The notes beneath the pieces are model-generated. The model was given only the letters and a program-made list of their open reading frames with translations, was not told the DNA's origin and searched no databases. From NCBI GenBank assembly GCA_964437425.1, contig CAYTGO010000011.1, forward strand, positions 1-64,000: 64,000 bases of DNA, written 5' to 3'. This document shows positions 19,074 through 28,420 of this stretch, piece by piece. The stretch comes from Scalindua sp964437425 (GTDB taxonomy: Bacteria > Planctomycetota > Brocadiia > Brocadiales > Scalinduaceae). A program made the translations under genes and the position numbers. Position 1 is the first letter of the stretch. The number at the start of each line of letters is the position of its first letter.

Positions 19074-19904
19074 AGTGAAATAGTAGCAGTTGTAAATGGA
19101 GAAGAGATAAGCCGCGATACACTTGCTAACGTACTTATAAACATAAATGGAGCAGAAGGCCTTGAGCGGATAATAAGAAGGACACTTGTAAAGCAGGAAG
19201 CCAAGAAACGCAACCTTACAATATCAGAAGAAGAAATAGCAGAGAGAGTTGCATTACATATCGATGTCCAAATCCAATCACAAATGAAACAAGGCGGTTT
19301 GAAGGACGAGCAAGATCTTAAGCGTGAACTCGAAAAGGCTGGTATGACCCTGGAACAGTACAGAACCAATATAGGTAAGATGTTTAAACTTACGGATGGT
19401 CAAATAGAAGCAGAATTATTAGCAGAGAAAATAATAAGAGAGACAGTAGTGATTACAAATGAAGAGCTACATGAAGCTTTTGAAGAACAACTCGGAGAAA
19501 AAATCCTAGCAAGACAAATAGTATTTCGTACGATCAGAGATGCAGAAAAAACCCTGGAGAGACTTAAATCTGGAGCTAATTTTGAATCACTGGCAAAGAA
19601 GGAATCTATTGATAGAAATTCTGCTTCACGCGGAGGGAGAATGCGTCCGTTTGGACCGGAAGGTACTATGGGAAAAGCAGTAGCAAATCTGAAGAATGGA
19701 GAGCTAAGTGATATAGTAAAAACTGATAGTGGGTACCATATCGTTAAGCTCGAGAAACGGATACCCAGAAGTACTAAAAAGTTTAGTGAGGTAAAAGAAG
19801 ATCTCGAAAAATTTCTCACTGTACAAAAAGTACAAACAAGGATGAATCCATGGCTTCTAAATCTTGCAGAGAGTGCAGACATTACAAGGAACTTACCTAA
19901 ATAG
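19074..19904 (+). CDS. SurA/PpiC-type peptidyl-prolyl isomerase, N-terminus in gap
   Basis: Frame is open from the gap edge (VNGEEISRDTLANV), a typical SurA_N-like beginning after the signal peptide. It runs through a helical chaperone region to one parvulin domain near the C-terminus (ILARQIVFRTIRDAEKTLERL, then ASRGGRMRPFGPEGTM and DSGYHIVKLEKR). These proteins assist folding of exported proteins in the periplasm. 276 residues are visible. Only one PpiC domain is present, so it is closer to PrsA/single-domain SurA than to E. coli SurA. Confidence 0.88.
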   Translation, partial: SEIVAVVNGEEISRDTLANVLININGAEGLERIIRRTLVKQEAKKRNLTISEEEIAERVALHIDVQIQSQMKQGGLKDEQDLKRELEKAGMTLEQYRTNIGKMFKLTDGQIEAELLAEKIIRETVVITNEELHEAFEEQLGEKILARQIVFRTIRDAEKTLERLKSGANFESLAKKESIDRNSASRGGRMRPFGPEGTMGKAVANLKNGELSDIVKTDSGYHIVKLEKRIPRSTKKFSEVKEDLEKFLTVQKVQTRMNPWLLNLAESADITRNLPK

Positions 19905-19948
19905 GAGCCTGGGTCAGCTACAACACTCAAACACTAGCACATTTGCTA

Positions 19949-20203
19949 CTAAGAAATTTTTACGTTATTAACATGTCCTTCTACATAATCATTTAATGCA
20001 TCCAAGGCGATTAAATGCGCTACTCGCTTATTCATGCAAATCTTATCTGCTTCATCCTCAAAAACACTAACCAGATCCATTACCGTAAAGTGTTCATTGT
20101 GCTGATTTTCTAAGCTATTCTCTAGCCTGTTGGATTCAGCAGGAATTGTCATAGTGTTAACCTCTGTTTCATCGCTCCAATCGTGGTATGATTTTTCTAA
20201 CAT
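19949..20203 (-). CDS. Small hypothetical protein, 84 residues
   Basis: Acidic, probably helical protein with no recognised family. A clean ribosome-binding site (AAGGA about nine bases before the ATG) supports that it is translated. The C-terminal half (RVAHLIALDALNDYVEGHVNN) is amphipathic. It stands alone between the isomerase and kdsB. Confidence 0.5.
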   Translation of the reverse strand: MLEKSYHDWSDETEVNTMTIPAESNRLENSLENQHNEHFTVMDLVSVFEDEADKICMNKRVAHLIALDALNDYVEGHVNNVKIS

Positions 20204-20607
20204 TGTTTTATTCCTTTCAATAAGATTAATTTTAATTTATTAATCATGTATTTTGCAATTAGCGTGCCTATTTCCCTCTAAACTGTTTTATTATTTTTAG
20301 ATGTTTATAAGTTGTGAAGTTCATGTAACTTGTAGAATAGTAAGTATAACTAACTTTAATTTAGAATTAAGTATTTATAGATATTTGTTTAATATTTATA
20401 CTCCCTTCTAAGAGTATATAGTGCCAACTTAAGTCAAGTACAATGAAACTCTGTACTTATACAATGAATAATTTTTCACGTTAAACACATAAAATAGGAT
20501 TTTTAAGTCTTTTAAAATAAAGGATTTAGACTGTTATTTTAGTTGACTGTATACCTTGTGTAGTTATAATGTGCTTTTTGAAATAAATACAGCGAACACA
20601 TAAATAA
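20204..20607. other. Intergenic AT-rich region before the kdsB gap
   Basis: About 400 bp, very AT-rich, with no supported gene, repeat or RNA. Confidence 0.4.
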
Positions 20608-20707
20608 NNNNNNNNNNNNNNNNNNNNNNNNNNNNNNNNNNNNNNNNNNNNNNNNNNNNNNNNNNNNNNNNNNNNNNNNNNNNNNNNNNNNNNNNNNNNN
20701 NNNNNNN
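20608..20707. other. Scaffold gap (100 N)
   Basis: Covers the first ~35 codons of kdsB, so the true gap could be close to 100 bp. Confidence 0.95.
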
Positions 20708-21358
20708 GTTATTATTGCTACGGACGATGAACGAATTGCCAAAGTGGTAAAAGATTTTGGTGGATCTGTTACAATGTCATCTACAAGCCACACATCTGGA
20801 ACAGACAGAGTCGCAGAAATTGCATCCAGCCTGGATGTAGACTTTGTCGTGAATATCCAGGGGGATGAACCAGACATAACAGGGAGCATGATAGACAATT
20901 TGATTGATGCTATGTATGCTGAACAGGAAGCAGTTGTCTGCACATTTGCAAATACGATAAGAACTGTAGACGAATTTATAGATCCTAATGTGGTAAAAGT
21001 CGTTATAGACAAAAACGGTCATGCAATGTATTTTTCCAGGGCATCAATTCCGTTTATCAGAGATGGAGATATTCATTCTAGCTTTGCCAGGGCAAAAAAA
21101 ATATTAGATGAAGTTAATAACGAAAATAATACTTCATTTCATTTTTTGAAGCATCTTGGTATATATATGTACCGAAAGGATTTTTTGTTGTCATTTTCCA
21201 GCTTACCGATACCAAAAGAAGAAGAGCTGGAAAAACTGGAGCAGCTCAGAGTTCTTTCAAACGGATATAAAATTAAAGTGGTTATTACACCCTGCACCTG
21301 TGAAGGTGTTGACACGCCAGAAGATTTTGAACGATTCTTGGAGAAATATCGTATATGA
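20708..21358 (+). CDS. kdsB: 3-deoxy-manno-octulosonate cytidylyltransferase, N-terminus in gap
   Basis: Activates Kdo as CMP-Kdo for lipopolysaccharide core synthesis. 216 residues are visible. Blocks seen: VIIATDDERI at the gap edge, HTSGTDRVAE, VNIQGDEPDI (nucleotide and metal binding), MYFSRASIPF, and the end block GVDTPEDFERF. The stop overlaps the pyrG start by four bases (ATGA). It implies an outer membrane with Kdo-containing lipid. Confidence 0.93.
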   Translation, partial: VIIATDDERIAKVVKDFGGSVTMSSTSHTSGTDRVAEIASSLDVDFVVNIQGDEPDITGSMIDNLIDAMYAEQEAVVCTFANTIRTVDEFIDPNVVKVVIDKNGHAMYFSRASIPFIRDGDIHSSFARAKKILDEVNNENNTSFHFLKHLGIYMYRKDFLLSFSSLPIPKEEELEKLEQLRVLSNGYKIKVVITPCTCEGVDTPEDFERFLEKYRI

Positions 21359-22965
21359 CAAAGCATATATTTGTTACAGGTGGTGTTGTTTCTTCTCTCG
21401 GAAAAGGCTTAAATGCTGCTTCTATTGGCTTGCTTTTAGAGAGTCATGGCTACAAAATAAGCTTACAGAAATTTGACCCTTACGTCAATGTGGACCCTGG
21501 CACAATGGGTCCCTTTGAGCATGGAGAGATTTATGTAACTGAAGATGGTGCAGAAACTGATCTTGATCTGGGTCATTATGAAAGATTTACAAATGCCGTT
21601 ACTAACAGAGATTGTAACTGTACTACAGGCTCAATATATTACTCGGTAATAACAAAGGAACGCCAGGGAAAGTATCTGGGAAAAACCATTCAGGTAATAC
21701 CTCACATAACAAATGAGATAAAAGATTGCATACGCAAGTTGGCCACTGCTGACACAGATATAGTGATCTCTGAGATAGGCGGAATCGTAGGCGATATAGA
21801 AAGTCAACCGTTTGTCGAGGCAATTAGGCAATTTGGTCGTGAAATAGGCAGAGAAAATGTTCTGTACATACATCTAACACTGATCCCCTATCTCAGGGCT
21901 GCAGATGAAATAAAGACAAAACCAACACAGCATAGCGTTGGTATGCTACGGCAAACTGGAATCGAGCCGGATATTCTAATATGTAGAACGGAGAAAGCGA
22001 TATCCGATGAAATAAGGGAGAAAATTTCTCTTTTCTGTAATGTAGATAAAGAATCAATTATCGAGGAACAAGATGTAAAGCCATATATCTATGAAATCCC
22101 TTTATTACTAGTTAGAGAAGGGCTCGATAAAATAATTTTAAAAAAGCTTCATCTACAATCAAACGGAGGCCACCTTGACAAATGGCTCAATATGCTGGAA
22201 ATACTTAAAAGCACTGAGACTACAATTGAAATTGCTCTCGTCGGTAAGTATATCGAACACCAATCTGCTTACGAATCTATTTATGAAGCGTTAACACACG
22301 GGGGTGTCAGCAACGCGGCAAGGGTAAAAGTAAGAAGGATTGAATCCGGAGACATTGAGAAGGACGGTGCGGAAAAGCACATTCAAGGATGTAGTGGAAT
22401 ATTAATACCCGGAGGATTTGGAGAGAGGGGAATTGAGGGAAAAGTAGAAGCGATAAAATATGCAAGAGTGAATAAAATTCCATATCTTGGACTATGCTTA
22501 GGAATGCATTGTGCCGCTATAGAGTTTGCACGAAACGTATGTAACATGAAAGATGCAAACAGCACAGAGTTTAACGCTAACACATCAGAACCGGTTATAT
22601 GCCTTTTAGAGGAGCAGAAAGAGATTGATAAAATGGGAGGTACCATGAGATTGGGTGCACAACAGTGTAAGCTTGAACCAGATACTATTGCCCGTAAATG
22701 TTATGGTCAGGAAATTATTTCAGAAAGACACAGGCACAGGTATGAATTTAACAATAAATATAGAGAGATTTTCACAACAGAAGGCATGATTTGCAGTGGT
22801 TTGACTATAGATAATGAATTGGTAGAGATCATAGAACTGAAAGACCATCCATGGTTTGTAGCAGTACAATTTCATCCTGAGTTTAAATCTAAACCAACAA
22901 GCCCACATCCTCTCTTTAGCGCATTTATTAAAGCTTCAATGAATGCCGGCAATAATATTTTGTAA
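21355..22965 (+). CDS. pyrG: CTP synthase
   Basis: 536 residues. Converts UTP to CTP with glutamine nitrogen. The N-terminal amidoligase domain starts MTKHIFVTGGVVSSLGKGL (P-loop). The C-terminal glutaminase has LGLCLGMHCAAIEF with the catalytic cysteine and VAVQFHPEFKS with the His-Glu pair. Coupled to kdsB through a four-base overlap; CTP is the co-substrate of KdsB. Confidence 0.97.
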   Translation: MTKHIFVTGGVVSSLGKGLNAASIGLLLESHGYKISLQKFDPYVNVDPGTMGPFEHGEIYVTEDGAETDLDLGHYERFTNAVTNRDCNCTTGSIYYSVITKERQGKYLGKTIQVIPHITNEIKDCIRKLATADTDIVISEIGGIVGDIESQPFVEAIRQFGREIGRENVLYIHLTLIPYLRAADEIKTKPTQHSVGMLRQTGIEPDILICRTEKAISDEIREKISLFCNVDKESIIEEQDVKPYIYEIPLLLVREGLDKIILKKLHLQSNGGHLDKWLNMLEILKSTETTIEIALVGKYIEHQSAYESIYEALTHGGVSNAARVKVRRIESGDIEKDGAEKHIQGCSGILIPGGFGERGIEGKVEAIKYARVNKIPYLGLCLGMHCAAIEFARNVCNMKDANSTEFNANTSEPVICLLEEQKEIDKMGGTMRLGAQQCKLEPDTIARKCYGQEIISERHRHRYEFNNKYREIFTTEGMICSGLTIDNELVEIIELKDHPWFVAVQFHPEFKSKPTSPHPLFSAFIKASMNAGNNIL

Positions 22966-22994
22966 AAATTTTATCTCTTAATGGAGGACTAATA

Positions 22995-23321
22995 ATGGAT
23001 GGTGATGGAAAGCTGAAACAGTCAGGTTCCGATTTAGATAAAGAGTTGAATGATACGCAAAAACAAATTCCAAAAATCCCTGAAGCAAACTTCTCCCTAT
23101 TTGTTTCAAGCCTTGTTACGCAGGCATTAATTAGCTTAGGAGAAGTAGAGAATCCTTTTCTCAAAAAAAAAACACCGAATCTTGATCAGGCAAAGTTTAC
23201 GATCGACACATTACAGATAATTAAAGACAAGACTAGCGGAAACCTTAATGACGATGAAACAAAACTATTGGAGACGGCTCTCTATGATTTAAGAATGGGG
23301 TATGTTGAAAAATCCAAGTAA
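22995..23321 (+). CDS. DUF1844-family protein
   Basis: 108 residues. A polar N-terminal part is followed by the family core: FSLFVSSLVTQALISLGEVENP and then QAKFTIDTLQIIKDKTSGNL. DUF1844 proteins are small helical proteins of unknown function found in many Gram-negative phyla. A GGAGG ribosome-binding site precedes the ATG. It follows pyrG by 29 bases and is probably co-transcribed. Confidence 0.8.
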   Translation: MDGDGKLKQSGSDLDKELNDTQKQIPKIPEANFSLFVSSLVTQALISLGEVENPFLKKKTPNLDQAKFTIDTLQIIKDKTSGNLNDDETKLLETALYDLRMGYVEKSK

Positions 23322-23323
23322 TG

Positions 23324-23518
23324 TTAGTCCTGGATTAATTCGATAAGGTGCTTCGCAAGCTCTATGTGACCTCTTTCTTCATTTCTGATTGTTTGCAGGA
23401 TACCGATAGCAGTCTCATCATCCAGTTTCTCTATACACTCATCATATGCCGTTTCTGCATCTATTTCAAATTGCAAAACTCTTTCAAATATATCAGAAAG
23501 CGCTTCCTTAGAATACAT
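23324..23518 (-). CDS. Half-length ferritin-like/rubrerythrin-like protein
   Basis: About 64 residues, enough for only two helices. The first helix holds EIDAETAYDECIEKL and the second EERGHIELAKHLIEL, the ExxH-type motif of rubrerythrin and ferritin iron sites. A normal ferritin-like domain has two such pairs in four helices. The start is placed at the ATG at 23518, ten bases after AGGAG; an upstream GTG lies too close to that site. It overlaps the end of the similar upstream gene by 11 bases, so the pair is translationally coupled. Confidence 0.7.
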   Translation of the reverse strand: MYSKEALSDIFERVLQFEIDAETAYDECIEKLDDETAIGILQTIRNEERGHIELAKHLIELIQD

Positions 23519-23750
23519 CTTTATCACTCTCCTGTACGTATTGTATTAGCTTCTCTACCATGCTTTTATGCCTTTGGGTATCATCTCTTAGCTTTGTTAT
23601 TATGTCCTGTACCTTTTCTCTCTTGTCTTCGCTTAACCACTTGTAGTATTTAAGCGATTTTATAGTATAATCGTAGAATTGGTTGTTTGCTTCCTCTTCA
23701 CGATCAAGGGCATCATATAGATTTTCTATCAATGGTTTCTTTTTAATCAT
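23508..23750 (-). CDS. Second half-length ferritin-like protein
   Basis: 80 residues, two predicted helices. Helix 1 carries EEEANNQFYDYTIKSL, helix 2 LRDDTQRHKSMVEKLI, with an acidic-then-His pattern resembling a ferritin-like iron ligand set (DxxRH in place of ExxH). Encoded just upstream of and overlapping a similar two-helix protein. Together they could make one four-helix bundle. The family assignment is by motif only. Confidence 0.6.
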   Translation of the reverse strand: MIKKKPLIENLYDALDREEEANNQFYDYTIKSLKYYKWLSEDKREKVQDIITKLRDDTQRHKSMVEKLIQYVQESDKDVF

Positions 23751-23821
23751 AAATTAATCCTTTTCGCACTTGAAGGATAAACTATAACAGACTACCTTAT
23801 TGTAAACAAGCTTTAAAAACT

Positions 23822-25180
23822 ATGAATTATCCACTATTTATCAGAAAAGATATTGACGGTTTTTTTGGTCTTGCCATCGACAATCTTGTACAGCTAATAC
23901 TCATAGTGAGTCTCTGCAAGATGTTGTGTGGCATGCCAGATGAGCTTGTTTTTGGAGTGATACTTCCCGGCGCAGCAATCTCTATACTACTAGGAAATCT
24001 TTTTTATTCATGGCAGGCCAGAAGGCTTGCAATCAACACCCAAAGAGATGATATAACTGCATTGCCTTACGGAATCAACACGGTCAGCCTTTTTGCCTTT
24101 ATCTTTTTTATAATGGCTCCGGTTTATAATGATACAAAGGATCCCTACCTGGTGTGGAAGATTGGCATGATTGCCTGTTTCCTGAGTGGAATCATAGAGA
24201 TGCTGGGAGCACTAATAGGAAGCTGGCTGAGACGTATCACTCCAAGAGCAGCCTTGCTCTCTACACTTGCAGGAATTGCTATTACATTTATCTCAATGGA
24301 TTTTGCATTTAAGATCTTNNNNNNNNNNNNNNNNNNNNNNNNNNNNNNNNNNNNNNNNNNNNNNNNNNNNNNNNNNNNNNNNNNNNNNNNNNNNNNNNNN
24401 NNNNNNNNNNNNNNNNNNGCTTCACTACAAAACCTTGAGAGCGCTGAAGCCGCCGGAGACAAGTACGATACATTTTCATCACTGTTAGCTAACGGGATTG
24501 GTTCTGTTGTAGCCTCATTATTTGGCAGTTGTTTTCCAACGACAATATATATAGGCCATCCTGGCTGGAAGGCTATTGGCGCCAGAACAGGATATTCTAT
24601 CATTAACGGTTTCTTCGTCGCCATCATCTGCTTGAGCGGATTCATCACTGTAATTCTTAACGTGGTACCACTCGAAGCAGGAATAGGAATACTGCTGTGG
24701 ATCGGAATAGTAATAGTGGCTCAGGCATTTCAAGAGACTCCAAAGCATCATGCTATGGCAGTTGCCATGGGGCTCTTCCCTGCTATTGCGGCATGGGGGG
24801 TGTTGATGGTAGAGAGCACTCTCAGGTCAGCTGGAACCACCCTCTTCATGATCGGTAAGGATGCGTTTGCCAATAACCTGGCAATTCACGGGATGATATC
24901 ACTTGAAAGAGGTTTTATCTTTACGTCTATGATACTGGCTTCCATTTCAGTCTTCTTAATTGAAAAGAAATTTTTGATGGCGTGTATCTGGTCACTGGGA
25001 GCAGCATTTTTTTCATTTATAGGTATTATACATGCATACGAGTTAACACCCAACGGTGTTGTCAGTGTATTCGGATTTGGGGCAGCAAGTGATTTCGCTA
25101 TCGGCTATTGTTCCTTTGCCATATTGTTCATTGCCACACATTTTTATATGCAAGGCAATGAAGGAAAATCAAGGATTTGA
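23822..25180 (+). CDS. NCS2-family (xanthine/uracil/AzgA-like) permease, internal gap
   Basis: About 450 residues counting a 34-codon gap. A multi-spanning membrane protein of the purine/pyrimidine permease superfamily. Recognisable are DGFFGLAIDNLVQLIL at the N-terminus, RDDITALPYGINT (close to the conserved QRDVTALPYGI of this branch) and GSCFPTTIYIGHPGWKAIGAR. The exact substrate cannot be told. The frame is the same on both sides of the gap. Confidence 0.82.
   Translation: MNYPLFIRKDIDGFFGLAIDNLVQLILIVSLCKMLCGMPDELVFGVILPGAAISILLGNLFYSWQARRLAINTQRDDITALPYGINTVSLFAFIFFIMAPVYNDTKDPYLVWKIGMIACFLSGIIEMLGALIGSWLRRITPRAALLSTLAGIAITFISMDFAFKIXXXXXXXXXXXXXXXXXXXXXXXXXXXXXXXXXXASLQNLESAEAAGDKYDTFSSLLANGIGSVVASLFGSCFPTTIYIGHPGWKAIGARTGYSIINGFFVAIICLSGFITVILNVVPLEAGIGILLWIGIVIVAQAFQETPKHHAMAVAMGLFPAIAAWGVLMVESTLRSAGTTLFMIGKDAFANNLAIHGMISLERGFIFTSMILASISVFLIEKKFLMACIWSLGAAFFSFIGIIHAYELTPNGVVSVFGFGAASDFAIGYCSFAILFIATHFYMQGNEGKSRI
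24319..24418. other. Scaffold gap (100 N) inside the permease gene
   Basis: Flanks do not overlap. The protein is near normal length with a ~100-bp gap, so little may be missing. Confidence 0.95.
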
Positions 25181-25251
25181 AAATTTTCAAGCCTCCGTAC
25201 CTACCCCCAACCTTTTTAGCAATTGCTGATCCAACCAGATACGCAACTCAA

Positions 25252-26523
25252 CTATTTTACAGGTATTATTTCAGCCCTTCGGTTCAAAGCGCGCCCCTTA
25301 GGTGTGTCATTATCCGCAATTGGATTAGAATACCCAAGCCCTTTTGTCGTAATCCGTGACGGTTCTATACCCTTGCCAACCAGATAATCCTTAATTGCCT
25401 GAGCCCTCTTACTAGAAAGATCTATGTTGTATTTTGCTGATCCAACATCATCAGTATGTCCTTCTATTCTTATATTCAAACTAGAATTTTTTCTCAAAAT
25501 ATCTTCTATATTATCCAGGTTTGAATTGAACTGTGGTTTGACATTCCATTTTTTATAATCAAACTGCACACCTTTGACAACCCAACATCCCCTATCATCA
25601 ACAATAGCACCTACCGGAGTATCCGGACACTCATCGACATTGTCAAAAGTTCCATCACCGTCACTATCTATCAGGATAGGACATCCTGATTCATCCACTT
25701 CAACCCCTATCGGAGTATCAGGACATTTATCAAGGCTATCCGGAACACCATCTCCGTCACTGTCGGCATCAGTTGTAAGAAATACTCGCTTTACGAAATC
25801 TACCATATCCTCGTGAGATGCAACTTCATCAACAGATGTTGAAAAACCACAACCCATTTCTCCGGCAAGTTCTTCCATAAACGATTTACCTTCAGGATTG
25901 TTTCCAACCCAAACCGTATAAAAGCAAGTCCAGTTCCCGTAGTTATCATCCATATTTCTGACTTTTGTAAGTGGATCCCCTTCCAGATGTTCACCATCAC
26001 TTATAAAAATAACAGCATTTGTACCTTCAATGGATCCTATAGTAGCACCGGTTTCTCTAATGGCAAGCCCTGCCGGGCTGTTACCTTCAGCGAGGAAGTT
26101 TATACTATTTAAGCTTTGTTCCAGGCCAGATCTGGAATAAGCAGTTCTTCCATATACGGTCTCTGTCTGTTTCATCGGCACTTCAATTCCACGACCAAAT
26201 GTCTGAAGGACACCGTTAACATCCATCGCAGGCATTGTATTATTCATATGTCTTATTAAATCTATAGCAACCGTAAGTTTGGGATCTCCCCCATCACCCT
26301 TGGCGGCATATGGAACGCTCATAGATGATGAAGCGTCCAATATAATAAAAAAGTTTTTAATTTTTGGCACATATTTTCCTGTTTGAAACTCCTCTTCTTT
26401 TTCAAACTTTTCTTCTTCAGGATCCACATTATGCGGAATAACCTTGGGTGAAAGCTGTAAACAACCTGCCAGCAACGAGAGCAAAATCATTAAGGAAAAG
26501 GCTGGTAAAAGTTTTCTTTTCAT
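25252..26523 (-). CDS. Lipoprotein with VWA-like domain, Ca-binding repeats and OmpA domain
   Basis: 423 residues. The signal peptide ends in a lipobox (SLLAGC), predicting a lipid anchor. A von Willebrand A-like domain follows: ILDASSSMS has the DxSxS metal-site motif. Then come thrombospondin type-3-like calcium repeats (DADSDGDGVPDSLDKCPDTP and DSDGDGTFDNVDECPDTP), and finally an OmpA C-terminal peptidoglycan-binding domain (IRIEGHTDDVGSAKYN, LSSKRAQAIKDYLVGKG, NRRAEI). It probably links the outer membrane to the cell wall while displaying an adhesive VWA domain. Confidence 0.87.
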   Translation of the reverse strand: MKRKLLPAFSLMILLSLLAGCLQLSPKVIPHNVDPEEEKFEKEEEFQTGKYVPKIKNFFIILDASSSMSVPYAAKGDGGDPKLTVAIDLIRHMNNTMPAMDVNGVLQTFGRGIEVPMKQTETVYGRTAYSRSGLEQSLNSINFLAEGNSPAGLAIRETGATIGSIEGTNAVIFISDGEHLEGDPLTKVRNMDDNYGNWTCFYTVWVGNNPEGKSFMEELAGEMGCGFSTSVDEVASHEDMVDFVKRVFLTTDADSDGDGVPDSLDKCPDTPIGVEVDESGCPILIDSDGDGTFDNVDECPDTPVGAIVDDRGCWVVKGVQFDYKKWNVKPQFNSNLDNIEDILRKNSSLNIRIEGHTDDVGSAKYNIDLSSKRAQAIKDYLVGKGIEPSRITTKGLGYSNPIADNDTPKGRALNRRAEIIPVK

Positions 26524-26673
26524 AGTAAACCCCTAAAAAATAATTACTGTATCTTTCAGAACGAGGAAACAACCAAAATGTTTAAATTGTGAAGATATCT
26601 CAAGAAGTGCAAAAAATCAAGTGAAAACAAATGATGTTCATCATTATGCGTGTGTCATTTGTTTTGCAGACCT

Positions 26674-27930
26674 TTACTGGCGGATTTGTCCTGTACCGTG
26701 GATAATGTATTTGTATGATGTAAGCTCTTTAAGACCCATTGGGCCGCGGGCATGGAGTTTGTCTGTACTAATGCCAATCTCCGCACCCATCCCAAATTCA
26801 AAGCCGTCAGTAAAGCGTGTGGAGGCATTAACGTATACCGCTGCGGAGTCAACCTCATCGATAAATTTATTTGCATTGGATTTGTCTTCAGTGACTATAG
26901 AATCAGAGTGTGATGAACCATAGACTGAAATATGATCAATAGCATTATCAATGGAAGAAACAACTTTTACGGAAAGTATCTTTTCTAAATACTCTGCTGA
27001 CCAATCTTCTTCAACTGCCTGTTTTATTTCAGGAATAATCTTGCAACTTTTTTCGCACCCACGCAATTCTACACCAGCGTCTGTCATTCCCTTGTAAATA
27101 TCAGGAAGGAATGTGCCGGATATCTTCTCGTGTACCAACATAGTCTCCATCGCATTGCAGGTGCCCGGCCTCTGAAGTTTTGAATTCAAGCATACTTCGC
27201 TGGCCATATCCATATCAGCAAATTCATCCACATAAACATGGCAAACACCTTTATAGTGTTTTATGACCGGAATGGTAGAGTTTTCAACAACATTTCGTAT
27301 CAAGCTCTCCCCACCCCTGGGAATGACCAAGTCTGCATACTCGTCTGATTTGAGAAGGTGTTCAACAGCTTCACGGTCAGCAGTTTCAATGACCTGGATA
27401 GCATTTTTATCAAGACCAACCTTTTCAAGTGCCAGGCTTATTTGCCTGTAGATTGCAATATTAGAATGTATCGACTCTTTACCACCGCGAAGTATTGTCG
27501 CGTTACCAGTCTTTAAGCAAAGCGATGCAGCATCAGCCGTAACGTTTGGACGTGACTCATAAATAATGATTATAACACCTATGGGAACTCTGATCTTTTG
27601 AATATCAAGACCGTTTGGACGCACAATTCCCTCCATTATTTCACCAACAGGATCGCTGAGGTTAATCACCTCTCTTATGCCCTCCGCCATAGCCTCTATA
27701 CGTTGCTCATTCAGCCGTAATCTGTCTATCATGGCAGCAGATAATCCGTTCTCCTCTGCAGCCATTAAATCTTTTTCGTTTTCCGCTATCAGTATCTCTT
27801 TACTGTTAATGAAATTGAGAGCCATTTGTTCCAGTGCAGCATTCTTTACTGACGTATCTGTAATGGCCATCAGGCGTGATGCCTTTTTGGCATCTCTTAC
27901 AATTTTATCAATATAAGATTTAACGATCAT
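26674..27930 (-). CDS. proA: Gamma-glutamyl phosphate reductase
   Basis: 418 residues. Reduces gamma-glutamyl phosphate to the semialdehyde in proline synthesis. Blocks seen: IIIIYESRPNVTADAASLC, ILRGGKESIHSN, VIPRGGESLI, and LQRPGTCNAMETMLVHE with the catalytic cysteine. The start overlaps the end of the FtsB-like gene by 11 bases. The partner proB is not in the window. Confidence 0.96.
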   Translation of the reverse strand: MIVKSYIDKIVRDAKKASRLMAITDTSVKNAALEQMALNFINSKEILIAENEKDLMAAEENGLSAAMIDRLRLNEQRIEAMAEGIREVINLSDPVGEIMEGIVRPNGLDIQKIRVPIGVIIIIYESRPNVTADAASLCLKTGNATILRGGKESIHSNIAIYRQISLALEKVGLDKNAIQVIETADREAVEHLLKSDEYADLVIPRGGESLIRNVVENSTIPVIKHYKGVCHVYVDEFADMDMASEVCLNSKLQRPGTCNAMETMLVHEKISGTFLPDIYKGMTDAGVELRGCEKSCKIIPEIKQAVEEDWSAEYLEKILSVKVVSSIDNAIDHISVYGSSHSDSIVTEDKSNANKFIDEVDSAAVYVNASTRFTDGFEFGMGAEIGISTDKLHARGPMGLKELTSYKYIIHGTGQIRQ

Positions 27931-28351
27931 ATTTATAAGAAAACAATAAAAATAGAGTAGCTATTGCTATCAGACCCAATGGCACCTGCCACGGAAAAGG
28001 GCCTTCAAATAAGAATGCCTCAAGCCCACCAGATTTAGTAGACCGCCCTGCTTTGTCATTCTCTGGTTCTGAAATATTAAATCTGTATTTTTTGTAAGTA
28101 GTTTCGCCTTCTTTAGTATATCCATAATTATCCCTGGCTTCTCTCTCAACTTGTATCGGATCATTTACGAGTGCTTTATTCTCTGCTTTGAGTCTTTCGT
28201 TTTCTACTCTCAAAGAATCAACTTGTTCTGAAAGCACCTTTTGTGTTGTTTCAAGAGCCCTCCTCTCCTCCCTCTTTTGAGTAACGATAACAGAAAAAAT
28301 TATTATTATCGAGGTTGCTATAGAAAAGGTAAAAAGGAAGCGCCTTAGCAT
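27920..28351 (-). CDS. FtsB/DivIC-type septum protein with an extra C-terminal membrane helix
   Basis: 143 residues. An N-terminal membrane helix (FLFTFSIATSIIIIFSVIV) is followed by a coiled coil (SLRVENERLKAENKAL) and then IQVEREARDNYGYTKEGET, the conserved block of FtsB/DivIC proteins, which bridge the divisome. Being next to eno is the usual ftsB context. Unlike classical FtsB (~100 residues), this protein continues to a second hydrophobic segment near its end (WQVPLGLIAIATLFLLFSY). Confidence 0.8.
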   Translation of the reverse strand: MLRRFLFTFSIATSIIIIFSVIVTQKREERRALETTQKVLSEQVDSLRVENERLKAENKALVNDPIQVEREARDNYGYTKEGETTYKKYRFNISEPENDKAGRSTKSGGLEAFLFEGPFPWQVPLGLIAIATLFLLFSYKYDR

Positions 28352-28420
28352 AATTCTTTTATTTTAATAGATAGTTGGAAGCAAATATCTAACAATTGTT
28401 CAGAACTCAAGATAAATATG

